This document shows positions 37,119-46,541 of a stretch of 64,000 nucleotides of DNA, piece by piece. How positions within the stretch are numbered: the stretch's first letter is position 1; each line of letters opens with the position of its first letter. The notes beneath the pieces are model-generated. The model was not told the origin of the DNA. It saw only the letters and a program-made list of their open reading frames with translations, and searched no databases. Both the position numbers and the translations under genes were made by a program. Source of the stretch: Chryseobacterium camelliae (GTDB taxonomy: Bacteria > Bacteroidota > Bacteroidia > Flavobacteriales > Weeksellaceae); the NCBI RefSeq assembly GCF_030818575.1, contig NZ_JAUTAL010000001.1:1426001-1490000 (forward strand), read 5' to 3'.

Positions 37119-38999
37119 ATGAAAAAATTACTACTTCCTGTCATTATATTATCATCAGTGCTGCAGGCACAGGCTCCTGCAGGTTATTACGACGGAGCAG
37201 CAGGCCTTACCGGCTACATGCTGAAGTCTAAACTTCATGATATTATCTCAGCTAAAAATATCAACTGGAATTATGGTGATCTCACCAATTATTACAACCA
37301 GACTGATCTGGACCGGTATTATGACCATGGTGCCAGCAATACCACCATCCTCCTGGATATGTATTCTGAAATTCCTTCCGGACCGGATGCTTACGAATAT
37401 ACTACTGCCAATATCATCGGCAGTGCCAGCGCAGAAGGACAGGGGTGGAACCGAGAACATATGATGCCTCAAAGTACTTTCTACAGCAATTATCCCATGT
37501 ATTCTGACCTTTTCTATGTGGTGCCTACGGACGCCAGGATCAACCAGCTCAGAAGCAACTACCCGTACGGGATCTCTACTACTACAGCTTCCAACATCTA
37601 TTATACTTTTACCAATACGTCGAAGATAGGGAAGAGCGCCATTCCTAACTGGGTATATACCGGCCGCGTCTATGAGCCCATTGATGAATTTAAAGGTGAT
37701 ATAGCAAGAAGCCTTTTATATTTTGCTGTAAGGTATGAAGGGAAACTGGGTACATTCAATTATAATAATAATATGAGCCCTCCTTCAGATACCAATCCGC
37801 TTGACGGCACAGAAGAAAGGGCTTTTGATCCTGCCTATATCGCAATGCTTTTGCAATGGCATGCCCAGGATCCGGTTTCGCAGCGGGAAATTGACCGCAA
37901 TAATGCTGTATATGCCATTCAGCACAACAGAAATCCTTTTATTGATAATCCTTCATGGGTCAGCGCCATCTGGGGACAGACTCCTGATGCTGTTGCTCCA
38001 CAGGTCCCGGGAAATTTAACCGTCAGCCAGACGGGAGCCTATTTTGCAACTTTAAGCTGGTCTGCCAGTGCAAGCAGTGATGTCATTGGATATAAGATCT
38101 ATCAGAACGGCAACCTGGTAGGTGCTACCAAAGGTACATCCATCAGCATAGATCACCTTACGCCTTCCACAGTTTATAACTTCACGGTAAAAGCCTATGA
38201 TAACGGGTATCTTTATTCTGCGGACAGCAATACGGCATCCGTGACCACAACAGCATCTGATGCTTATGCGAAGGACCTGTTTTTTTCAAAATACCTGGAG
38301 GGGACTTCCAATAACAAGGCGCTTGAAATTACCAATAAGACGGGGCATCCGGTTAACCTGAGCGAGTACAGGTTATCTATCCAGATGCCTAGCAGCAGCA
38401 GTTACTATTTTCCGGATCCTTATGAGCTTGAAGGTATCCTTCAGAACAACGAAACAGCTGTCATCCTGAATCCTGGGGCCAATTTCTCGTGCTATACCAT
38501 TAATCAGGCCAGATTTGTTACGGCAGCGCCCCAGATGACCTTTTCGGGGAATCAATATATTGAGCTAAGGTATAAAAGCAGCAGTACGGTAGATGCCTTA
38601 GGGGTCACAGGACAAAATAATTCCCAGGTTCTTGCAAATGTTTCTTTGTATAGAAAGAGTACCATCAACCAGCCTACGGCAACATTCAACATCAATGAGT
38701 GGAATATATACGGAACAGACTATTGTCAGAATTTAGGTGTTCTTGGAACTTCCGATATACTGTTTGCCTCGAATGAAAACACCCTGAAAATGTATCCTAA
38801 CCCTGTTTTCGAAACTATTTTTGTGACCGGAAAAACAGGCGAAGTCCATAGTGCTGAAGTTCTTGACTATTCCGGCAAACTGATTTATAGGGAGAAAGAC
38901 CCGTTCAGGTACAAAAGCAGTATTTCTGTCCAGGGATTACCTGCCGGTTCCTATCTTTTGAGGCTGGACGGCAAAACCTATCCGTTTATTAAAAAATAA
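37119..38999 (+). CDS. secreted endonuclease I with FN3 and T9SS sorting domain
   Basis: A protein of 626 residues: signal peptide (MKKLLLPVIILSSVLQAQ), endonuclease I domain (about 20-285), fibronectin type III domain (about 292-378), a lamin-tail-like beta domain (about 385-545: LFFSKYLEGTSNNKALEITN), and a sorting domain (MYPNPVFETIFVTG) ending in PFIKK. The His-Me-finger active site is WNREHMMPQ with Arg112-Glu113-His114. It is expected to be exported by the T9SS and to degrade extracellular DNA. This order (nuclease, FN3, LTD, T9SS tail) recurs in flavobacterial exonucleases. Confidence 0.92.
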   Translation: MKKLLLPVIILSSVLQAQAPAGYYDGAAGLTGYMLKSKLHDIISAKNINWNYGDLTNYYNQTDLDRYYDHGASNTTILLDMYSEIPSGPDAYEYTTANIIGSASAEGQGWNREHMMPQSTFYSNYPMYSDLFYVVPTDARINQLRSNYPYGISTTTASNIYYTFTNTSKIGKSAIPNWVYTGRVYEPIDEFKGDIARSLLYFAVRYEGKLGTFNYNNNMSPPSDTNPLDGTEERAFDPAYIAMLLQWHAQDPVSQREIDRNNAVYAIQHNRNPFIDNPSWVSAIWGQTPDAVAPQVPGNLTVSQTGAYFATLSWSASASSDVIGYKIYQNGNLVGATKGTSISIDHLTPSTVYNFTVKAYDNGYLYSADSNTASVTTTASDAYAKDLFFSKYLEGTSNNKALEITNKTGHPVNLSEYRLSIQMPSSSSYYFPDPYELEGILQNNETAVILNPGANFSCYTINQARFVTAAPQMTFSGNQYIELRYKSSSTVDALGVTGQNNSQVLANVSLYRKSTINQPTATFNINEWNIYGTDYCQNLGVLGTSDILFASNENTLKMYPNPVFETIFVTGKTGEVHSAEVLDYSGKLIYREKDPFRYKSSISVQGLPAGSYLLRLDGKTYPFIKK

Positions 39000-39057
39000 G
39001 GCGATCCTTTACAATTAATTTTAAACACTCCCTGATCTTGGGGGCTGCAAAGATAAC

Positions 39058-39087
39058 AGGCTGCTTCATCAGAGGCAGTCTTTTTTT
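39058..39087 (+). terminator. terminator after the endonuclease gene
   Basis: AGGCTGC / GCAGTCT (one GU pair) with a 10-base loop, then seven or more T. Confidence 0.75.
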
Positions 39088-39154
39088 ATTCTGACGCGTG
39101 ATGTTTGCAATGGTATGCGCATTGCTGCATTTAATCTATTATCAATTATCATTC

Positions 39155-39943
39155 ATGAACATACAACTTAATTCAAAAAATGCTTTGGTCGGTGCCGCAA
39201 CAGGCGGGATCGGAGCCGGTATAGCAACAGAACTGGCCAAATGCGGAGCCAATGTAACCGTTATGGCCCGGAATGAGGAGAAACTTAAAAACATTACAGC
39301 ATCGCTTCCTGTAGTACATGCCGGACAGCATCACCGTTACCTGGTAGCCGATTTTTCCGATTTTTCTAATTTCAAAACGATCATCAATGACTATTTCAGA
39401 GAATATGAAGTAGATATTCTTGTCAATAACACCAATGGCCCAAAACCGGGTAAGGATTCTGATCTTAACACTGAAGATTACCAATCTGCATTCGATCTTC
39501 TTTTTAAAACCGTCTGTGAGACGACCCATCTGGCCATTCCCAAAATGATAAAAAAGGGAAGTGGGCGCATTATCAATGTTTCTTCATCATCTGTGAAAGA
39601 ACCGATCGCGAATCTGGCGCTGTCCAATTCCATCCGTTCTGCCGTGGCTGCTTGGGCCAAAACACTATCTCTTGAGATAGCGCAGCACCAGATTACCGTT
39701 AACAATATCCTTACAGGTTCCTTCGATACGCAGAGGATAGAAAGCCTGATCAATGAGGAAGCCGGGAAAACCGGAAAATCCGTTGAAGAGATTAAAAAGG
39801 CTAAGGAAGATAAGATCCCGATGAAAAGACTGGGCAAACCTGAAGAATATGGACAATTGGTTGCTTTCCTTGCTTCAGATTATGCATCGTATATAACCGG
39901 AACCAGTATTCCGCTGGATGGGGGGATGAGCAGCACGTACTAA
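39155..39943 (+). CDS. SDR-family oxidoreductase with non-canonical active site
   Basis: From ATG 39155 (MNIQLNSKNALVGAATGGIG) it has 262 residues. The Rossmann Gly motif (AATGGIGAGIA), NNTNGP and the C-terminal SYITGTSIPLDGG are typical SDR. The catalytic YxxxK is replaced by SNSIR in the stretch PIANLALSNSIRSAVAAWAK. I recall this LSNxxR substitution as a recurring SDR subfamily, so it is not random decay, but the classical mechanism is not available. Substrate unknown. An upstream in-frame ATG at 39098 adds hydrophobic residues without homology. Confidence 0.87.
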   Translation: MNIQLNSKNALVGAATGGIGAGIATELAKCGANVTVMARNEEKLKNITASLPVVHAGQHHRYLVADFSDFSNFKTIINDYFREYEVDILVNNTNGPKPGKDSDLNTEDYQSAFDLLFKTVCETTHLAIPKMIKKGSGRIINVSSSSVKEPIANLALSNSIRSAVAAWAKTLSLEIAQHQITVNNILTGSFDTQRIESLINEEAGKTGKSVEEIKKAKEDKIPMKRLGKPEEYGQLVAFLASDYASYITGTSIPLDGGMSSTY

Positions 39944-40019
39944 GTTTTGCAGCTTATCGGTGTAAACATGATTGACATTAGTACACTCTGAATGTCCCAA
40001 ATCGCCCTTTGCTGCTGAG

Positions 40020-40370
40020 CTATGGCTTCTCAACTACACAGAAAAGATTGCCATCCGGATCTTCCAGCACAACATAATCTGCACCGGGAGGATAACGCCA
40101 GGGATAAGATTTAGCTCCGATGCTTAATAATCTCGCCACTTCTTTTTCCCGGTCGTCCGTATATAGGTCAAGATGGAGTCTGCTTCTTTTTCCCGAACGT
40201 TTTTCAGGAACTTTATTCAATGAAATGTTGGGGCTTTTTTGCTGTGGGTCACAAAGGACAACCCATCCTTCGCTTGCTGGTTCCCGGGGAGTATAGTGTA
40301 AAGCTTGTTGCCAGAAGCTGAGCATCTTTTCAAACTCGTAGCAACTGATAACGATTGATCCAATTTTCAT
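40020..40370 (-). CDS. VOC (glyoxalase/bleomycin-resistance fold) protein
   Basis: A protein of 116 residues, a single VOC domain: MKIGSIVISCYEFEKMLSFWQQAL and the closing ADYVVLEDPDGNLFCVVEK. Metal ligand candidates are His residues in RLHLDLYTDD and the Glu near the C-terminus. It probably dimerises to complete the fold. Substrate cannot be told; family members include dioxygenases, isomerases and antibiotic-sequestering proteins. It stands alone between the SDR and a lipoprotein gene. Confidence 0.85.
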   Translation of the reverse strand: MKIGSIVISCYEFEKMLSFWQQALHYTPREPASEGWVVLCDPQQKSPNISLNKVPEKRSGKRSRLHLDLYTDDREKEVARLLSIGAKSYPWRYPPGADYVVLEDPDGNLFCVVEKP

Positions 40371-40504
40371 TATATTGTGTTTAAGGTTTTATTCCTTGAT
40401 ATTTGTTGTCAGATGGCTGCGTCAAATATTGATCTATTCAGTAAATATCAGCAGTGGTTACCAGTATAAAATATGTATGTAAAAGTATGCAATAGCCAAT
40501 CTTT

Positions 40505-41092
40505 CTACTTCATTTTCTTCAGTTCACTAAGCAAACCATTTTGTTTTTCTATAAAACTGATGAGGCTATCCGGTTTTAAAATGTGGGCATCCTGGTATTT
40601 CCGGATTTCAGGAAGGGTTTTGGAAATCATGAAGAGGGTGTGCTGATCGTGTATTTTGACCGCATTATTCTGAATCCTACTGATCAGGTCCCGGACAGGC
40701 TTGATCTTAGCATCATATTGTTCTGAACTGAATGAAATCTGTTTTTCAACAACGTGCCGGGAGGCAGAATCGGTAACGGATTTTGCTAAAGCATGTGCAT
40801 CCTCATAATATGTTTCGGACTGGGTAATGATGTCTATATATTTTGAGGTCACCGCTGAGGTCTCTTCTTTTATGGCATCAACTTTTTTCTCAAGAGCCTG
40901 CAGTTGCGGGTCTTTTTTTACAAGTTCGTTATAAATACTAATGACACGATTAACATCTCGGGAATACCTTCCGACCGAAGAGATGGATTCTGATTTATCG
41001 ATTGCCTGGTCTACCGTAGTCTTATTTTCAGTAGCAGGGCCTCCGCATGAAAGCATCGATAGAAGCACAAGTGAAATTATTATTTTTTTCAT
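40505..41092 (-). CDS. lipoprotein with coiled-coil character
   Basis: A protein of 195 residues. Signal MKKIIISLVLLSMLSC gives a lipidated Cys16. The mature part is almost all helix with heptad-like Leu/Val/Ile spacing (VNRVISIYNELVKKDPQLQALEKKVDAIKEETSA...). No named family is recognised. The residues after the Cys (GGPATEN) are not strongly acidic, so it is more likely periplasm-facing than on the cell surface. It lies downstream of the primary sigma factor gene, but a terminator separates them. Confidence 0.8.
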   Translation of the reverse strand: MKKIIISLVLLSMLSCGGPATENKTTVDQAIDKSESISSVGRYSRDVNRVISIYNELVKKDPQLQALEKKVDAIKEETSAVTSKYIDIITQSETYYEDAHALAKSVTDSASRHVVEKQISFSSEQYDAKIKPVRDLISRIQNNAVKIHDQHTLFMISKTLPEIRKYQDAHILKPDSLISFIEKQNGLLSELKKMK

Positions 41093-41131
41093 ATCCGGTT
41101 TTTTATATTTTAAGTAGATCAGACTAATATA

Positions 41132-41168
41132 TAAAAAAAAGCGGAGCCTGAAAAAATCAAGCTCCGCT
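41132..41168 (-). terminator. terminator of the primary sigma factor gene
   Basis: On the minus strand, AGCGGAGC, a 13-base loop, GCTCCGCT, then an eight-T tract. Confidence 0.82.
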
Positions 41169-41183
41169 GAATGGTTATGTATT

Positions 41184-42050
41184 TTATTTACCCAGATAAG
41201 ATTTCAGGATCTTGCTTCTGGTATTGTGCTTCAATCTCTTGATTGCTTTTTCTTTGATCTGTCGCACACGTTCTCTCGTCAGGTCAAATGTTTCCCCGAT
41301 TTCTTCCAGCGTCATCGGATGCTTTCCGTTAAGACCAAAATACAGTCTTACCAGGTCAGCTTCTCTTGGCGTAAGGGTATTCAGGGCCCTTTCAATCTCA
41401 ATCTGAAGGGATTCCAGCATCAGGTCTTTATCCGGGCTTGGAGATTCTCCTGAACGCAGTACATCATAAAGGTTGGAATCTTCTCCTTCCACCAACGGAG
41501 CATCCATCGATAAATGCCTTCCGGAATTTTTCATGGATTCCTTGATGTCTTCCTCACTCATGTCCAAGACTTCAGCCAGCTCTTCCGGAGAAGGCGGTCT
41601 TTCATTTTCCTGTTCAAGGTGGGCATATGCTTTATTGATTTTGTTGATTGAACCGATTTTATTTAACGGTAATCTTACAATTCTGGACTGTTCTGCCAAA
41701 GCCTGTAAGATTGACTGACGGATCCACCATACGGCATAGGAAATGAATTTGAAACCTCTGGTTTCGTCATACCTTTTAGCCGCTTTCATCAACCCCAGGT
41801 TTCCTTCATTAATCAAGTCGGGCAGGGAAAGACCCTGATTCTGGTACTGCTTGGATACGGAAACCACGAAACGAAGGTTGGCCTTGATCAGCTTTTCCAA
41901 TGCGGCTCTGTCGCCGGCACGGATTCTTTGTGCCAATTCCACCTCTTCGTCTGCGGTAATCAGTTCCACTTTACCGATCTCCTGCAGATACTTGTCTAAT
42001 GAAGCAGTTTCCCTGTTGGTTACCTGCTTAGTAATTTTTAACTGTCTCAT
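41184..42050 (-). CDS. rpoD: primary (housekeeping) RNA polymerase sigma factor
   Basis: A protein of 288 residues, the short primary sigma of Bacteroidota, lacking region 1.1 and the non-conserved insert. Region 1.2 ([20 protein letters not shown]), region 2 ([26 protein letters not shown], then [14 protein letters not shown] for -10 melting and recognition), region 3, and region 4.2 HTH ([20 protein letters not shown]). It would recognise the TTG / TAnnTTTG promoters seen in this window. It is monocistronic, with its own terminator. Confidence 0.96.
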   Translation of the reverse strand: MRQLKITKQVTNRETASLDKYLQEIGKVELITADEEVELAQRIRAGDRAALEKLIKANLRFVVSVSKQYQNQGLSLPDLINEGNLGLMKAAKRYDETRGFKFISYAVWWIRQSILQALAEQSRIVRLPLNKIGSINKINKAYAHLEQENERPPSPEELAEVLDMSEEDIKESMKNSGRHLSMDAPLVEGEDSNLYDVLRSGESPSPDKDLMLESLQIEIERALNTLTPREADLVRLYFGLNGKHPMTLEEIGETFDLTRERVRQIKEKAIKRLKHNTRSKILKSYLGK

Positions 42051-42197
42051 TTATTTTTCCTCAAAAAAGAGTTAGTATATATAATACGTCTGAAAAGGTG
42101 AAAAGGTTACACGGTTTTTAAAAATATTTGTTTTTGTTGACGTGCGACGAAATATATTGTAATTTATGCCCTGGGCACCGATGAGCATTTTACACAA

Positions 42198-42224
42198 TAA
42201 AAAAAGTGAAGCATCTGCTTCACT
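42198..42224 (-). terminator. terminator of the S1/P1 nuclease gene
   Basis: On the minus strand, stem AGTGAAG / CTTCACT with loop CAGATG (GCA/TGC could extend it), then a T-run. Confidence 0.78.
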
Positions 42225-42260
42225 ATATTATATTTGAATTTTAGTCTTAAAACGGGTTTC

Positions 42261-43052
42261 CTAAAAAAGATCATTCAGCCACTTCGCCAGTCTCAGGCCA
42301 CCGTATAGCAATTGTCTTTCCATGACATCGTTGAATTTATACTGATAATCGAAAGACAGTTTTGAACCGTCTGGTGTCTGCGCATAAATCCTGTTGGCAA
42401 TGGTGTGGGAATCATACAACCAATCTTCGAGTGTTCCTGACTGGATTTTTTTCACTTCATCATCAGATCTTATATCCAGAAGCTTTGAGTATTCAGTATA
42501 GCTGTATTTCTGTGAATCTACCAGTTTGCCATCCCATACGGAATGCAGATTGGTCTTTTCCCCGAAGTAGGTCACGTTAATTTTATTTCCGCCTAAATCT
42601 TCCGCTCTTCCCACGTGCATCGGCTGGGCGAGGTCACCCATAATATGGATCAGGAAGATCAGGGCAATCTTACGGTCTTTTTCAGGTGTTTTGCTGTCTT
42701 TGATCTGGCTGGACAGGGTGTTGACCTGAGTATACAGGCTCGGTCCGGCCTGCATTTTAAGCTTTTGTTCAAACGTTTTAAAGTCAGTTTGCGGATCAAT
42801 ATTTACATAGTGCCACGCTGATGCCTGCTTCCATACGCCTGTGGTATCAGATTTAATAAAATCCGGCCAGTTGGCCCAGTATGCCAGTCTTTCCCGGCCC
42901 ATCATTTTTCTTATTTCCCTTCTCGCTTTTCCCGAAAGGTGGTTTTCTGCAATTTCTGCGATAATCCTGTGCCCGGTAAGTCCCCACGCATAGCTGTATA
43001 ACGATGAGGAGATAAATGCAAGCATCAGTAATTTAGAATACATACTTTTCAT
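42261..43052 (-). CDS. secreted S1/P1-type zinc nuclease
   Basis: A protein of 263 residues with a signal peptide ending near Ala22. The mature protein would start at Trp23 (WGLTGHRIIAEIA), whose free N-terminus and the nearby His28 are zinc ligands in P1 nuclease. The other ligands are in the ASAWHYVNID and FLIHIMGDLAQPMHVG segments and in LHSVWDG. It cleaves single-stranded DNA/RNA or 3'-nucleotides. With the endonuclease I at 37-39 kb it gives this strain two exported nucleases within 6 kb. A TATCTTTG -7 element sits upstream at 43082-43075. Confidence 0.92.
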   Translation of the reverse strand: MKSMYSKLLMLAFISSSLYSYAWGLTGHRIIAEIAENHLSGKARREIRKMMGRERLAYWANWPDFIKSDTTGVWKQASAWHYVNIDPQTDFKTFEQKLKMQAGPSLYTQVNTLSSQIKDSKTPEKDRKIALIFLIHIMGDLAQPMHVGRAEDLGGNKINVTYFGEKTNLHSVWDGKLVDSQKYSYTEYSKLLDIRSDDEVKKIQSGTLEDWLYDSHTIANRIYAQTPDGSKLSFDYQYKFNDVMERQLLYGGLRLAKWLNDLF

Positions 43053-43398
43053 TGTTCAGTAACATTTTGAAGTGCAAAGATACGTTTCACAAGGGTACCA
43101 TGCATTCTGTACGATCAATTTATTGTAATAATAATTATTAATATACCGGCAGATGATGTTTTGTATGTATTTCAGATTACGCTTTTAAAATTATTTAAAG
43201 GTAATCATCATGCAGAGATAATGTAATGTCTTCATAATCATAATTAATTGTAACTATGCAGTTATCGATATACTCTTTTTTTTGCCTGACTATTTTTAGA
43301 TTGATAAAAAATCATTAATTTTAGGATGATATAGAGGAAAAGTGTTTTTCTATAGCAAGAGAAATACTACCTTTATCAGCCAAATTATCACAGAAACT
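43053..43398. other. divergent intergenic region between nuclease and T6SS genes
   Basis: It contains the TATCTTTG -7 element (43082-43075, minus) of the S1/P1 nuclease. I see no convincing promoter for the T6SS genes on the plus strand and no small gene. Confidence 0.5.
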
Positions 43399-44343
43399 AT
43401 GATGTATGAAAATTCTATTGCAACCCTGCATTACAATCAGCTCCAAACTGATTTCAGGGCAGAGGCCGTGGCGGTAAACCTTTTAAAATACCACAGGGCT
43501 GTCAGCAATATATTTATAGAACGGATCGGGATTAATGACCGTGCTTATCTCAAAGATATCAGAAGAATTACCAGCCAGTACCTGGGATTCGACGAGGAGG
43601 TATTCACCATAGAAACCTACCGGGAAGGCATTTACGATTACCTTCCGGAAGGTCTTTTCCATCCGCCATCACTGGGTGCTTCCAGAAAGAATGTAGACCA
43701 CATTGTAAGGGAAATCCGGAAACAGAAAAAAGTGGAAGAGGATGCACGGAAATTTTTCCGTCCTTTTGAACTTGAAATTTTCTTTACGGAGATCAGTGCT
43801 CTGCTAAAGGAGTTTGACTTTGACATCGCCAGTGATACCCACACACTTCTGAATACGGTAAGTGAACTTTGGCCGTTGCTCCGGATGCTGGACCGACATC
43901 ACGCTTCCATATTCATCTATATTTTGCCGTTCTTCCATCAGATCCGCGGTGATAAAGCCTGGTTTGAACGGTGTATGAGTGCCTTTTTACAGGTTACGGT
44001 TGAAGTAACTTTCGCTCCGAACGTGATTGACAGGATCGAAGAGGAAGATGATTCTATGCTGCTCGGCAATTCCAGGCTGGGTGTTACCTATATTCCAAGC
44101 GGCAGGCATATGGACGGCGAACGGAACTGGGTAGTGAATATCGGGCCTATCCCATATGAGGAAATGAAAAATTATATAGACGGCAGCCCGTTCAGGAATG
44201 TACTGAAGGCTTTATACAACCACTTCCTTCCGGTGACCGTGGAAGTGGAGGAAAACTTCATCACAGAAAAGCAGGAATATTCTTTCTCCCTGGAAGACGA
44301 TGAAAGAAATGCCAGCCGCCTCGGATACTCTACATTCCTGTAA
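43399..44343 (+). CDS. tssG: type VI secretion baseplate subunit TssG (Bacteroidota type)
   Basis: About 314 residues from the ATG-ATG pair at 43399/43402 (MYENSIATLHYNQLQTDFRAEAVAVNLLKYH). I recognise it as the TssG of the Bacteroidota T6SS(iii) by its position with TssN and TssK, and by motifs such as EIFFTEISALLKEFDFDIAS and a central SRLGVTYIPSGRHMDGERNWVVNIGPIP. TssG bridges TssF and TssK in baseplate wedges in the cytosol. Some 19 upstream in-frame codons (43342 on) look non-coding. The TssN gene follows after 55 bp. Confidence 0.75.
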   Translation: MMYENSIATLHYNQLQTDFRAEAVAVNLLKYHRAVSNIFIERIGINDRAYLKDIRRITSQYLGFDEEVFTIETYREGIYDYLPEGLFHPPSLGASRKNVDHIVREIRKQKKVEEDARKFFRPFELEIFFTEISALLKEFDFDIASDTHTLLNTVSELWPLLRMLDRHHASIFIYILPFFHQIRGDKAWFERCMSAFLQVTVEVTFAPNVIDRIEEEDDSMLLGNSRLGVTYIPSGRHMDGERNWVVNIGPIPYEEMKNYIDGSPFRNVLKALYNHFLPVTVEVEENFITEKQEYSFSLEDDERNASRLGYSTFL

Positions 44344-44398
44344 AATATTTTAGTATATTTACATTGACCAACATAAATATAAATTTGAAAAACAAAGC

Positions 44399-45301
44399 AT
44401 GGAAATTTCTTCAGTTAAAGGAGTCTTTTTAAGGTATATTCTTATGCCGCTTCTGGCGGTTATTATGATGACGGTTCTCGGAGTGATCCGAAGGAACAAG
44501 CCGGCCATCAAAATAAGGGTGATTATCGTATATGTTTTGTTATGCGGCCTGTGCCTGGCACTGCCCGGATTTTTCGGTTTTGCCGGCAACCTTTTCAATC
44601 CTTACTGGTACCTGATTGCACAGATCATCTACCTGATTTTCGGGATTATCCATGTGAACCTGACGGATTATTACTTCAAAAAGCATATTAAGTCTGTTTC
44701 CATGAGCATCCTGTTTGAATCGCTGCTTTCTATTACCTGTATGGTTGTCGGAGGCTATCTTTTCACCCTGATATTCAACTGGATGAGCAAAGGGACAGGC
44801 TATGCGGCCATGGCAGCAACGAGCATGCTGATCTTCCTGGTTCCGTTGGTGTTTTACTACTGCTATATTCAGTTCATCAGTATCCCGTTCGATATTTACA
44901 AGACATGGAGGTATTCCCCGGACCAGAAACTTCCTGATTTTGAGGGAGCAGATTTCGATCGATTGATGGTACTGAATGTGGAACTGAGCAAAAATCTGGA
45001 AGATGCCAACCGGTTCAGGATCAAAGCTAAAACGCTGCCGACGGGGGTGACATTCGGGGACTGGTTCTACCGTGTTGTGGATGATTACAACCATAAAAAC
45101 CCCAATTCCATCATCCATCTTACAGACCAGCAGAAAGAACCCTATTACTGGATTTTTTACACCAAAAAGTCATTTTTCAGCTTCCGGAAATACATCGACT
45201 TCAATGAGGATATCACAGCCAACAGCATTTCTGAAAATGAAGTGGTGATCTGCAAGAGAGTGATCCAGCATGAAGAGGAGGGAGCCAGAAAAAAGTCATA
45301 A
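44399..45301 (+). CDS. tssN: TssN-like type VI secretion membrane protein (Bacteroidota-specific)
   Basis: A protein of 300 residues with about five transmembrane segments in the first 160 residues and a soluble C-terminal domain (SPDQKLPDFEGADFDRLMVLNVELSK... YWIFYTKKSFFSFRKYIDF). This layout and its place between TssG and TssK match TssN, one of the proteins (TssN-TssR) specific to T6SS(iii), which lack the TssJLM membrane complex of proteobacteria. It presumably anchors the baseplate in the inner membrane. The assignment rests on context plus topology. Confidence 0.72.
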   Translation: MEISSVKGVFLRYILMPLLAVIMMTVLGVIRRNKPAIKIRVIIVYVLLCGLCLALPGFFGFAGNLFNPYWYLIAQIIYLIFGIIHVNLTDYYFKKHIKSVSMSILFESLLSITCMVVGGYLFTLIFNWMSKGTGYAAMAATSMLIFLVPLVFYYCYIQFISIPFDIYKTWRYSPDQKLPDFEGADFDRLMVLNVELSKNLEDANRFRIKAKTLPTGVTFGDWFYRVVDDYNHKNPNSIIHLTDQQKEPYYWIFYTKKSFFSFRKYIDFNEDITANSISENEVVICKRVIQHEEEGARKKS

Positions 45302-45325
45302 TCACACATTTTAAAAGGATATAAT

Positions 45326-46465
45326 ATGATACAGCCAATAAAACATTTTGCAATCAACTGGGTAGACGGCATGAAGGTTTCCCAGCGGCATCTGAATGAC
45401 CAGGATAATTTCCTGACGGATATGATCCGGGATTCCAACTCACTGGAAATTACCAACTACAATTACGGATTGCTGCCGATTTCCAATGAGTTTACAGACC
45501 GTACGATCTTTGATGTTCACAATACGGCGACCAATGATGTGCAGCTGGTGATCAAACGGTGCAGTGCGCTTACGCTTGCCGGATACCGGATTGAGCTGAC
45601 GGACAGAAGAGTGAGCGTAAAGTCCCTTGCCCGTTCCATGAGCGAAGAACAGGCAGACGGAGACTATTATATCCTGATTTCTGTCAATCCTTTTGATAAA
45701 GTCCCGTTTGGCGACATCGATCCTGAGGAAATTCCGCCACGCCATCCGAATGCACAGCCCAACTACCATATTGAACTGCTTCCGGTAACTTCCCTGAACA
45801 GCAGTTTCTCAGGAGGGAATTACCTGATCATCGGCAAGGTAGACCTGAAGGGCAATATTGCCCAGGTAGATTCGGCATTTATCCCGCCATGTACATCCAT
45901 CCAGAGCCATCCGGCATTGTTGGATTATTATAACGGATTTGCCAAGTCCATCGGTAACCTGCAACAGTATGCATTCAAGATCATTCAGAAAGCTTCCCAT
46001 AAAAATCAGAATACGGCTTTGGCGCAAAACGTTAAGTTTTTATGTACAACGATGGTGAATACTTTCGGGGATATGTATTTCCAGTTCAGGAATATTATTC
46101 CGTGGCAACCGCCGGTATTTCTTATCGAATGCTTTGCCAAACTCGCCCTTCACCTATACAATTCCACCCAGGTGATGGTTCCGGCAGAACTGGAAGAAAT
46201 GCTGAATTACAGCCTTGAATGGAGTGAGATTGCGCCCCACACTTTGCTGAACCAGCTTTCTATTGTTGCAGAAACGAATTACGACCATCATAACTGCGGT
46301 GAGCCGCTGATTTACATCCAACAGATGCTCAAAAGCCTGGAAACTATTTTTTCCAAACTCAGCGAACTGGATTACATTGGTCAGAGAAAAGAGAATATCA
46401 TCGTCAACGAACAGGAAGTTTCATCGAACAACACCCCGAAAAGAGGGTGGAGTGTTCTGGATTAA
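45326..46465 (+). CDS. tssK: type VI secretion baseplate subunit TssK (Bacteroidota type)
   Basis: A protein of 379 residues starting MIQPIKHFAINWVDGMKVSQRHL; the early WxDGMKxSQxHL segment is the counterpart of the proteobacterial TssK N-terminal WxEGMxLxPQHFQ. An N-terminal beta shell and a helical C-terminal region (SLEWSEIAPHTLLNQLSIVAETNYDHHNCGEP) follow. TssK links the baseplate wedges to the membrane complex. It is the last gene of this block, closed by a terminator 22 bp after its stop. Confidence 0.8.
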   Translation: MIQPIKHFAINWVDGMKVSQRHLNDQDNFLTDMIRDSNSLEITNYNYGLLPISNEFTDRTIFDVHNTATNDVQLVIKRCSALTLAGYRIELTDRRVSVKSLARSMSEEQADGDYYILISVNPFDKVPFGDIDPEEIPPRHPNAQPNYHIELLPVTSLNSSFSGGNYLIIGKVDLKGNIAQVDSAFIPPCTSIQSHPALLDYYNGFAKSIGNLQQYAFKIIQKASHKNQNTALAQNVKFLCTTMVNTFGDMYFQFRNIIPWQPPVFLIECFAKLALHLYNSTQVMVPAELEEMLNYSLEWSEIAPHTLLNQLSIVAETNYDHHNCGEPLIYIQQMLKSLETIFSKLSELDYIGQRKENIIVNEQEVSSNNTPKRGWSVLD

Positions 46466-46487
46466 AACCCCTGTATATCTATAAGTT

Positions 46488-46513
46488 TCCCGGTTTATGC
46501 CGGGATTTTTTTT
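46488..46513 (+). terminator. terminator of the T6SS gene block
   Basis: Stem TCCCGG / CCGGGA with loop TTTATG, then eight T. Confidence 0.88.
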
Positions 46514-46541
46514 GCATGATAAAAAATTATCAGGGATCAGG

